Assembly: GCA_944332525.1 (NCBI GenBank)
Contig: CALVKD010000082.1
Span: 1-40,243 of the forward strand
Reading direction: 5' to 3'
DNA: 40,243 nucleotides
Source of the DNA: an uncultured Bacilli bacterium
Lineage (GTDB): Bacteria; Bacillota_I; Bacilli_A; RFN20; CAG-449
In this document: positions 33,171 to 40,243 of the stretch, piece by piece
Position numbering within the stretch: the stretch's first letter is position 1
Layout: each line of letters starts with the position of its first letter
Made by a program: the position numbers and the translations under genes
Notes under the pieces: model-generated
Told to the model about the DNA's origin: nothing
The model's database searches: none
The model's input: only the letters and a program-made list of their open reading frames with translations

Positions 33171-35234
33171 ATGAAAAACTCAAAGAAAATACTTGTAAGC
33201 TTATTAGCTATAGGAATGTTAGCTTCCTGTGGTGGAGGAAGTTCAACACAATCTTCTAGCACAACTACTTCTTCTAACCCACCTGTTTCTAGCGAATCAT
33301 CTCAACCAACAGTCAAACACACCATTACTGTTGGAGAAACTGGAGGAGCGATTGTGACTTTTGACAAAGAAACCGCATCAGCAGGAGAAAAAGTCACTAT
33401 CACAATCACTAATATTCCAGAAGATAAAGTTATTGATGAAGTAACAACCGGCATTGATGGTGTCGATGTAATGACTACAGATAATGTTACGTATTATTTT
33501 ATTATGCCAAATATTGACGTTACTATTTCAGTTATTTTGAAAGACAAAGTAGCGACTAGCTATCAATTAACTATTAAAAACAATGCTGATGTTACTTATC
33601 ATTTACTCGATTCTGGCATGAACGAATTAATTGGAGAAAATGGTATATTCACCCTAAAAGCAAATCAGCCATATTACATTTCAGTAGCTGGTGGAAATAA
33701 CAATCTTTTAATTTATCAAGAAGGATATAAAGATTGGCCATTTGCTTCTCAAGATGGAATTTATTCTTTTACTATGCCAGAAGATGACTATGTTATTGTA
33801 ATTGATCAAAAAGAAGTAGGTAAAGTTGTTTTAGATTTCAATGCAGAAGCATTTGAAATTGCTCCTTATCTCGTTGTTGGAGAAACAATGGTTGATGAAG
33901 CAAATATTGCAGTTGGATCTACTGTAAAATTAGAGTATTCTCTTAATCAAGGTTTTATCGTAACTGCAGTAAAAATTAACGGATCTCCAATAGAAGCTAG
34001 TAGCAATGGTTTATATTCCTTCGTAATGCCAAGTGGAACTATAACTTTGACAATTGAAACTGCTGAAGAAGGTATTGAAGATGATGGAAAATATTTGGTA
34101 ACTGTTAATGATGAAGTCCAAGTATTTAAAGTTACATTTGGAACATTAAAAGGATCTAATAATACTTTTGTTCCATCTACATCTTTTATCCAAAATTACA
34201 CTGAACTAGAAACTGGAACAACAATGTATTTCTGCGTAGAATTATCTAAACCATATGTAGGATTATATTCTTTATCTGAAATCTTAATTGATGGAACTAA
34301 AGCTGAACCAGCTTTTGAAGTTACAGAAGGAACAGAGACAATTAAATATTACTCATTTACTATTACCGATCATGATATCGTTATTACCATAAAATCAGAA
34401 GCAACATTAATGCCATTAAATTTCACTGATACTGAAAGTACTGGTGCAACATGTGTATTCACTAACGCAGAAGGTGAAACAGTTACTAGCGCACCATATA
34501 ATTCAAGAGTTACTGCTACTTTCGATAATATTCCATCAGGATTGTCTCTATATCAATTAAAAGTAAATGGATACAATCCAACAAATCCAGTTTATGAAGG
34601 TAATAGTTGTACATTCACAGTTCCAAAAGCCGGAACAAGTGGAAACGTTGAAGTCACTGCTGTATTTGCTGATACAACAACAGCTTATAATTTGACCTAT
34701 GTTGCAAAAGCTGGTGCAACCGATTTAACAACAGATACAACTGTCAAATTCTATACTGATGTCTTAGGTAATCCAATAACTACAGCTCATTATGGCGATG
34801 TAATTTATTTCAATGTTAGCGCACCTAATGGTTATATCGTGAAAAGCGTCACAATAGATTCAAATGATGTATCACAAACCTGGGGTGATGATGGAAAACG
34901 TTACTATACGTTTACAGTGGAAAATTCAAATATCAATATAAACATCGAATTAGAAGCCACTAGCCAAACATACTCTTTCTCTTTTGATACAACTAATTGG
35001 CCTTCAGAATACGATTTAACTGTCAAAATCAATAGAAATGGTTGGCAATTTTTAAATGAAGATCAATATTTCGGCGAAGCAGGTGAAACCTTTAGTATAG
35101 ATTTATGGTCAACCGAAAAAATGTTGATTGCTTTATATGCTAATGGTGAAGAATTATCCATTGGTCCTGATGGAGTTACATATTCATTTACATTACCAGC
35201 TGAAGATGTTGTAATTACTGCTGAATGGATGTAA
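33171..35234 (+). CDS. Surface lipoprotein of seven divergent InlB-B-like modules
   Basis: A 687-residue lipoprotein: signal peptide with lipobox MLASC at about residue 20, Ser/Thr linker to about 45, then seven beta-rich modules of about 70-100 residues. Each ends in a Y-S-F-x-MP-type strand: YYFIMPNIDVTI, YSFTMPEDDYVIV, YSFVMPSGTITLTI, YSFTITDHDIVITI, CTFTVPKAG, YYTFTVENSNINI and YSFTLPAEDVVITA. This is the layout of divergent InlB B-repeat (Flg_new_2) domains found in cell-surface proteins. No cysteines occur after the lipobox region except isolated ones, and no enzyme motif is visible. It is the first gene of a four-gene operon with a structured leader. Ligand unknown; adhesion or glycan binding is a guess. 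Confidence 0.8.
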   Translation: MKNSKKILVSLLAIGMLASCGGGSSTQSSSTTTSSNPPVSSESSQPTVKHTITVGETGGAIVTFDKETASAGEKVTITITNIPEDKVIDEVTTGIDGVDVMTTDNVTYYFIMPNIDVTISVILKDKVATSYQLTIKNNADVTYHLLDSGMNELIGENGIFTLKANQPYYISVAGGNNNLLIYQEGYKDWPFASQDGIYSFTMPEDDYVIVIDQKEVGKVVLDFNAEAFEIAPYLVVGETMVDEANIAVGSTVKLEYSLNQGFIVTAVKINGSPIEASSNGLYSFVMPSGTITLTIETAEEGIEDDGKYLVTVNDEVQVFKVTFGTLKGSNNTFVPSTSFIQNYTELETGTTMYFCVELSKPYVGLYSLSEILIDGTKAEPAFEVTEGTETIKYYSFTITDHDIVITIKSEATLMPLNFTDTESTGATCVFTNAEGETVTSAPYNSRVTATFDNIPSGLSLYQLKVNGYNPTNPVYEGNSCTFTVPKAGTSGNVEVTAVFADTTTAYNLTYVAKAGATDLTTDTTVKFYTDVLGNPITTAHYGDVIYFNVSAPNGYIVKSVTIDSNDVSQTWGDDGKRYYTFTVENSNININIELEATSQTYSFSFDTTNWPSEYDLTVKINRNGWQFLNEDQYFGEAGETFSIDLWSTEKMLIALYANGEELSIGPDGVTYSFTLPAEDVVITAEWM

Positions 35235-35279
35235 TACTTAAAATTTTAATTATAATTCCAACAAGAAAGGATAAAAAGA

Positions 35280-36776
35280 ATGAAGAAAAAACTAATTAAT
35301 GTATTAACTTTATTATTCACTACTGGTGCTTTAGTATCATGTGGTGGAACTACTACATCTGGAGCGACGTCATCGGTATCTACTTCACAAACTCCATCTC
35401 AAACAGTTGAACCAATTGAAATCAATGACGTAATTAACTCTCTTAGAAAAGGTTTTAAAATGACTGGAACTTTGACAGTTGACTATTCTTATTTCACTGA
35501 TTCAACATACCAAGTACCAGATACTGCTGTAGAAGAAAAAGCAAATCAATATACATTCGAATTTAATTATGAAGATTCAGAATCATATACTGGATTAGAT
35601 AGACGTTTTTTCAAAGTAAATGGCGATACCACTACTTATTATTTCGGAGAAAATTCTTTTAACGACAATGGTTATGCTGCATTAAATTATCTTGATTATG
35701 ATAACACAGTTGCCCAATCTATTGCAGTTGATTCAAATGGCGATTTAGTACCTTATGGAACTAATGGCTTATTAAATCCATTTAAATTATTACAAAGAGA
35801 TGATTTCCATCAAACAGCTGAAGGATTCACTTTATCTTCAACAAAAGCCACATTATTGTTCACAACATTATTTTCTCAAGTCGAAGATTATCGTCAAAAT
35901 GTTACATTTGAGACTAGAAACTTTAATTTCACAAGTGACACATTAACATCGGCTGACTTAGTATCATTTAACATGGATTCTGTTACAGCATCTACAGTTG
36001 AAACCGAAGAAGATGACTATCATCAAACTTATATTAGATATAATTTCTCTGTACATCTTGAATTTAGTGAAATAGGTACAGCTAAAAGTAGCGATATGAT
36101 TAACCCTATTCCTTCAACAGAAGAAAATGATCCTCTTAGAAAAGCTCTTGCCAATATGGTAGAAAAGGAGGAAGTAACTGTTAAGAGAAGATTAACACCA
36201 TATATAGACGGAAAATATGTTGGTTATGATAATTGCTATAATGTTTATTATATGGGTGAAAGTGAAGGCATTTATGGTCAATCATTCAACTTATATGAAG
36301 GCGATTCTGAACCTGATTATCCAACAACAAGTGACATTATATTAAAACCATATAAAGGAACTCCTAATACATTATTGAGAGTTTATCAACTTAACGATAC
36401 TACTAATAAATTCTCTATGAATAGTGCCAATTTTAGCAATTTGGACAATCAATTTCTTTATAACAATGTCAAGTATGATTTATCTATTTTAAGCGCTGAT
36501 ATTTTTACAAAGAACGAAGATGGATCATATACCCCTAATATCGATAATATTCCTTATATTACTAGAGATTTATTTATGTCTACATTTGATATGTTTACAC
36601 CTGTTGACATGGGCTATGTAAATGATGTAAGAGTCTATGTAAACGAAGATGAAACCTGCATTGATTATATAGAAATTGATTATGCTGATTTTACTGGTTA
36701 CTCAGGATTAATGACTATTACTTATGAAGACTTAGGCGACTCTAAACCAGCCTTTGATATTGTTATTGATGAATAA
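35280..36776 (+). CDS. Lipoprotein of unknown function, paralogue A
   Basis: A 498-residue lipoprotein. Signal peptide with lipobox LVSC, a Ser/Thr linker of about 25 residues, then an acidic, Tyr/Asp/Asn-rich body. It begins INDVINSLRKGFKMTG and ends with YEDLGDSKP. Two halves are suggested by internal recurrence of an LR...(L/M)... helix and a final F(S)EIG / YEDLG strand. The next gene shares LRKGFK(M/L)TG and FS(E/D)IG at similar places. No family recognised. AAAGGA precedes the start, 45 bases after the previous gene. Confidence 0.75.
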   Translation: MKKKLINVLTLLFTTGALVSCGGTTTSGATSSVSTSQTPSQTVEPIEINDVINSLRKGFKMTGTLTVDYSYFTDSTYQVPDTAVEEKANQYTFEFNYEDSESYTGLDRRFFKVNGDTTTYYFGENSFNDNGYAALNYLDYDNTVAQSIAVDSNGDLVPYGTNGLLNPFKLLQRDDFHQTAEGFTLSSTKATLLFTTLFSQVEDYRQNVTFETRNFNFTSDTLTSADLVSFNMDSVTASTVETEEDDYHQTYIRYNFSVHLEFSEIGTAKSSDMINPIPSTEENDPLRKALANMVEKEEVTVKRRLTPYIDGKYVGYDNCYNVYYMGESEGIYGQSFNLYEGDSEPDYPTTSDIILKPYKGTPNTLLRVYQLNDTTNKFSMNSANFSNLDNQFLYNNVKYDLSILSADIFTKNEDGSYTPNIDNIPYITRDLFMSTFDMFTPVDMGYVNDVRVYVNEDETCIDYIEIDYADFTGYSGLMTITYEDLGDSKPAFDIVIDE

Positions 36777-36791
36777 GGAGGATAATCGACA

Positions 36792-38333
36792 ATGAAAAAA
36801 CAAAACATTTTATTAATATCATTATTTGGAATCTTGGCGCTTACCTCCTGTGGTGAAACATCTTCAACGACAGGATCATCTAGTTCTGCATCAAGTTCTC
36901 AACCAGAAATTTCAACAAGTGATTCTGAAAAAGAAGTATTTAATGATGAGATATTAAAAAACAATATTGATTTACTTAGAAAAGGATTTAAATTAACTGG
37001 TAACGTACTACAAGAACGCTATAACTCATCAACTGATAGCGAAGGAAACTATATTCCTGTAGGCGAACCAATTGAAGAAAATAGATATGTTACTGAAGTT
37101 GCTTTCAATAGTACAACAGAAAATGCTTTCTATAAATATTCTTATCGTACAGTTGAAGGTGTAGTTATTCCAGCTGAAGGGCCATACACATATTTTGAAG
37201 ATGATAATGGCTACGCATATACAGAAGAAATCGACTATACTAATACTGTTGTCAAAAATTACTCTTCTGCATTAGCTACAACACAAAATGGATTAACTTT
37301 TGCTGATAATGGATTCTATAATTTTGCTACTATACTATTAGAAGACGATTTTACAAAAGATGAAGATTCTGTCGCATTTACGAGATATGACTTGAATATT
37401 GATAAGGCTGCGATTATTTCAAACAATTTGCTTTACTCATTAAATTCAGGTGCTTATGCTCTACCAGAAGAAGCTTACATTCGTGTTGATAATGGAATTT
37501 TTACATCATTGAATATTACTTTATCACCAATTTCATCAGTTGATATCTATACTGGTCAAGTCACAATGATTTCTAACACAGTTACTTTTACTTTCAGCGA
37601 TATTGGTGAAGAAACTGTCACTCACTTACAACCAAATGAATCTTCTGCTGATTCCGAAAAATTAGAAACCGCTTTATCAAAATTTGCTAATACTTCATAT
37701 AAGATGACTACTGTAGAGAATTATGAAAGTACTAATATCTACACTGGTGATGTTGAACAATTAATTAACTATACTCAAGATTTCTATTTTACTGGTAAAG
37801 AAATCTATATACATGAAAGAGGTAGAAACGAAACTTCAACTGTCTTAGATAAAACTAATGACTATTATTTAGCGCCTGCTTCTGAAGCAGACCCTCATTT
37901 ATATCCTTATGGATATGATGCTTCAACTCAAGGTTGGACTATCAAAGCAGATGGATATTACGGAGAAGATGGAAGCATTAAATTTGCAAAAGGATATTGT
38001 GGAATGTATTTATACGAAGATTTACTTCCAATCATTGCAGATGTTTCTGGTACATTCTTTGAATATAACGCAGAAGAAAACGCCTTCTACGCTAAAGATG
38101 GAATGATTACTTATTTATCACAATGTTTCATTATCAGTAAACAACCATTTACAATGACAAACTTTGAAAATGCAGATACTTTAAAAATTTCCTTAAATGA
38201 TGCTAATGAAGTTTCAAGTATTGAAATAATATACAATTATACAGATAGCCTTGATGGAACAATATACGATGGAAACATTACTGTTACTTATACAGATGTA
38301 GGTAATATCACATTAGAAGGATTAGTTGGTTAG
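36792..38333 (+). CDS. Lipoprotein of unknown function, paralogue B
   Basis: A 513-residue lipoprotein with lipobox LTSC and a Ser/Thr linker of about 25 residues. Shared with the preceding protein: LLRKGFKLTG at the start of the body, FSDIGEE midway, YTDVGNI at the end, and a long Asn/Tyr/Thr-rich beta-type composition. The two arose by duplication. The start has GGAGG directly after the previous stop (TAAGGAGG), 13 bases upstream. No catalytic motif is visible. Confidence 0.75.
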   Translation: MKKQNILLISLFGILALTSCGETSSTTGSSSSASSSQPEISTSDSEKEVFNDEILKNNIDLLRKGFKLTGNVLQERYNSSTDSEGNYIPVGEPIEENRYVTEVAFNSTTENAFYKYSYRTVEGVVIPAEGPYTYFEDDNGYAYTEEIDYTNTVVKNYSSALATTQNGLTFADNGFYNFATILLEDDFTKDEDSVAFTRYDLNIDKAAIISNNLLYSLNSGAYALPEEAYIRVDNGIFTSLNITLSPISSVDIYTGQVTMISNTVTFTFSDIGEETVTHLQPNESSADSEKLETALSKFANTSYKMTTVENYESTNIYTGDVEQLINYTQDFYFTGKEIYIHERGRNETSTVLDKTNDYYLAPASEADPHLYPYGYDASTQGWTIKADGYYGEDGSIKFAKGYCGMYLYEDLLPIIADVSGTFFEYNAEENAFYAKDGMITYLSQCFIISKQPFTMTNFENADTLKISLNDANEVSSIEIIYNYTDSLDGTIYDGNITVTYTDVGNITLEGLVG

Positions 38334-38335
38334 TC

Positions 38336-40102
38336 ATGAAAAAAAGTTTTGTTGCACTATCTATATTTTTAGCAACTGCGGCATTAGTAGTCGGTTGCAA
38401 TAATAATTTACCAACAAGCACATCACTCCCATCTAGTTCTATTTCCGAAACACCTGAGCTCTTTTCTTATAAAATTAGCATAACTGGCGAAGGGTCTGTA
38501 AAAGCATATAAAGATGGAATAACTATAACCGAGGACAATTTTGCACAAAATGTTGAAGTAGGTGATTCTATCACACTTGTCATCACTCCTAATCAAGGAT
38601 ATGAAATTACTTCTGTATCACTAAATGGTAATTATATTGCAAAATCTAATGGTACATATACATTCACTTGTGTTGATGGAGAAAATCATGTAAATGTAAT
38701 CTTTTCATTAATTGAAACAAACAACGATGACTTTACATTTGCTATAGAAGACAATCAAGCTATTGTTACTGGCTATCAATGTTCTACGATTACTCTTCCT
38801 TCACCTGTTGTTATACCTAATACTGTCACTTTAAAAAATGTTGAATATAAAGTTACAGGAATTGCCGACTATGCTTTCTCAAATACAGATATTTCTTGCT
38901 TAAGATTAGGTAGCAATATTAAGTCTATAACTCCTTTATCTTTTGCTAATATGAACTTTTTAACATCTTTTGAAGTCGATGAAAATAATACATATTTATT
39001 TGCCGAAAATGATCTTCTCTATTCTAAAGATAATCAATTAGTTAGGGCTCCAATCAATTATCAACATAAGACTTTAACAGTAAGGAGTGGTACTACTTCC
39101 TTAGCTGATTACTCAATATCAAGTGTTTTATTAGTTGAAGAAGTAATTCTGCCAGACGGTTTAAAAGCAGTTGGAAACTATGCTTTCTATTTTGATAAAT
39201 CGCTTAGTAAATGTGATATGCCAGACACTGTTGAAAGTATAGGTGACTTTGCTTTTAGAAATTGTCAAGACTTAAATACTATCGATTTAGGCATTTCTCT
39301 TAACTCAATTGGTAGTGGAGCTTTCTACACTAGTGGAATTACAACCATTACCTTTCCGTCTACGTTAAAAACCATCTCTGAATATTGTTTCTATTATTGC
39401 AAAAGTTTGAAAAGCATTTACTTTAATGAAGGTTTAGAAACGATTGAAGAACAAGCATTTATTTCTACAGCTTTAACATCTGTCACCTTGCCAAATTCAT
39501 TACGTTATTTGAAAGGACATGCCTTTGAAACATGTTCATCATTGACAAATATTACTTTAAACGATGGATTATTAGAAATTGGGGATTTATGTTTTTCCAG
39601 ATCTTATTCCCTAACTAAAATAGAAATTCCTTCATCCGTGACTACGATGGGAATTAATCCTTTCTCTGGAATTACTCGTCTCGGTTATGAAGATGATTCA
39701 TTTACAATTCGCGGTAATAATCCAAACTTTGAAATAATAGATGGAGTCCTTTTTTCAAAAGGCGATAATCCAACATTAATTTGTTATCCTGTAGGAAAAA
39801 TTGATACTTCATATACTATTCCAAATGGAATTACAACATTAGCTCAAGATTCTTTCATATATCAAAGATCTGTTAAAACTATTACCATTCCTGTTTCAGT
39901 AACAGATATCAATGGAGCATTTGTCTCCATGTATACCGATATGACAGATGGTCAAATTCATACTTTATCTATTGTATATCTTGGAACATCTGCGCAATTC
40001 CGTCAAATCAATCTCCATGGTAGTGAAGGCGAATGGCATTCTGGAACAACACTTACAAATGGTTCAGTTACTTGTTCTGATGGTCAAATCATAGTTGATT
40101 AA
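38336..40102 (+). CDS. BspA-type leucine-rich-repeat lipoprotein
   Basis: A 588-residue lipoprotein. Signal peptide with lipobox VVGC, linker, one divergent InlB-B-like module (about 45-135: ISITGEGSVKAYKDG, then VEVGDSITLVITPNQGYEI), then about ten LRR_5 repeats to the end. Examples are SIGDFAFRNCQDLNTIDL, ISEYCFYYCKSLKSIYF and LKGHAFETCSSLTNITL. These domains occur in surface adhesins of gut and oral bacteria and protists. The start is two bases after the previous stop with only a distant GA-rich site, so translation is coupled. It is last in the operon; an IS end follows 23 bases after the stop and no terminator is seen. Confidence 0.88.
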   Translation: MKKSFVALSIFLATAALVVGCNNNLPTSTSLPSSSISETPELFSYKISITGEGSVKAYKDGITITEDNFAQNVEVGDSITLVITPNQGYEITSVSLNGNYIAKSNGTYTFTCVDGENHVNVIFSLIETNNDDFTFAIEDNQAIVTGYQCSTITLPSPVVIPNTVTLKNVEYKVTGIADYAFSNTDISCLRLGSNIKSITPLSFANMNFLTSFEVDENNTYLFAENDLLYSKDNQLVRAPINYQHKTLTVRSGTTSLADYSISSVLLVEEVILPDGLKAVGNYAFYFDKSLSKCDMPDTVESIGDFAFRNCQDLNTIDLGISLNSIGSGAFYTSGITTITFPSTLKTISEYCFYYCKSLKSIYFNEGLETIEEQAFISTALTSVTLPNSLRYLKGHAFETCSSLTNITLNDGLLEIGDLCFSRSYSLTKIEIPSSVTTMGINPFSGITRLGYEDDSFTIRGNNPNFEIIDGVLFSKGDNPTLICYPVGKIDTSYTIPNGITTLAQDSFIYQRSVKTITIPVSVTDINGAFVSMYTDMTDGQIHTLSIVYLGTSAQFRQINLHGSEGEWHSGTTLTNGSVTCSDGQIIVD

Positions 40103-40125
40103 TAAAAAACTGCCTTAATTTATAG

Positions 40126-40144
40126 TGAACCCTTAAAGTTGGAC
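40126..40144 (+). repeat. IS3 terminal inverted repeat, OrfB side
   Basis: TGAACCCTTAAAGTTGGAC, matching 16 of 19 bases of the terminus at 103-121 as an inverted repeat. It starts with TG, as IS3-family ends do. Confidence 0.8.
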
Positions 40145-40153
40145 TAAATAAAA

Positions 40154-40243
40154 TTAATTTAATATTACATTATTTGTGGATTGATATCTATATGTTATAG
40201 GTGTCAATCCATTTAATTTTGTCATAATTCTTTGATTATTGTA
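40154..40243 (-). CDS. IS3-family transposase OrfB, C-terminal fragment
   Basis: The last 29 codons of a transposase frame entering from the right edge. The peptide YNNQRIMTKLNGLTPITYR is the diagnostic C-terminal block of IS3-family OrfB integrases (usually YNxxRxxxxLxGxSPxxYR). The stop codon (40156-40154) lies 9 bases from the inverted repeat. The DDE catalytic core is outside the window. Confidence 0.85.
   Translation of the reverse strand, partial: YNNQRIMTKLNGLTPITYRYQSTNNVILN

Larger units (their letters stand above)
40126..40243 (-). mobile_element. IS3-family insertion sequence, 3' end only (cut by window edge)
   Basis: OrfB-side terminus of a second IS3-type element, in the same orientation as the one at 1-121. 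It contains the end of the OrfB frame and the terminal inverted repeat. It is inserted just beyond the stop codon of the leucine-rich-repeat lipoprotein. Confidence 0.8.

Noticed and set aside
1-40243. TGA read as tryptophan (Mycoplasma-type code)
   Set aside because: TGA ends several complete genes at the expected length (10419, 26764, 27938), and Trp positions use TGG.
1-40243. CRISPR array, prophage or classical toxin-antitoxin locus
   Set aside because: No regularly spaced direct repeats, phage structural genes or paired small toxin-antitoxin genes were seen on either strand.

Overview
The window is low-GC DNA (by eye about one third G+C) that reads cleanly with the standard bacterial code. 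TAA, TAG and TGA all act as stops: TGA ends the aldo/keto reductase, the GH43 lipoprotein and the membrane protein before it. Many AGGAGG-type ribosome binding sites, a CdaA c-di-AMP cyclase, a CsbB/YfhO-like pair, and lipoproteins with a Cys followed by a Ser/Thr-rich linker suggest an uncultured, probably host-associated Bacilli/Mollicutes-like member of the Bacillota. The taxonomy is inferred from gene content only.

Layout. Both edges are cut inside IS3-family elements lying in the same orientation (1-121 and 40126-40243). From left to right: a solitary adenine DNA methyltransferase coupled to an aminopeptidase P, thioredoxin, and a first heterodimeric ABC exporter (149-6834). A small membrane protein and a lipoprotein with a frame-disrupted start follow (6923-8806). 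Next is a redox block, flavin reductase > aldo/keto reductase > iron-sulfur-flavoprotein-like reductase (frameshifted) > lipoprotein flavodoxin (internal amber codon), transcribed away from a TetR regulator through a shared operator/promoter region (9266-12698). A radical SAM SPL-like protein, a cupin/HxlR pair and tRNA-Ser(CGA) occupy 12709-14612. A membrane-anchored, apparently degenerate GGDEF/EAL protein converges with a polytopic membrane protein and a HAD phosphatase (14699-18310). The leftward genes of 18374-24562 are a NERD-like protein, DeoD, CdaA, YfhO and a CsbB-like glycosyltransferase. An FGGY kinase (plus strand) faces a Bcp peroxiredoxin, a GH43-type lipoprotein and a membrane protein (24723-28603). 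A MarR-controlled second ABC exporter follows (28688-32780).

The right end (33029-40102) is a four-gene lipoprotein operon: one protein of seven divergent InlB-B-like modules, two paralogous lipoproteins of unknown fold, and a BspA-type leucine-rich-repeat lipoprotein. It has a promoter whose predicted start lies at the foot of an 84-nt 5' hairpin. The 3' arm of that hairpin can instead form a near-perfect 10-bp hairpin with the Shine-Dalgarno sequence of the first gene. This riboswitch-like leader is the most unusual regulatory feature of the window.

Regulation is legible at several places: an almost symmetrical TetR operator carrying back-to-back -35 boxes, a perfect MarR palindrome just downstream of its promoter, many bidirectional terminators between convergent genes, a ribosome binding site inside a terminator arm, and two promoters placed so close to ATG that their mRNAs should be leaderless or nearly so. 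Three neighbouring genes (7.4-10.4 kb) carry single frame or nonsense disruptions. These could be decay, phase variation or consensus errors.
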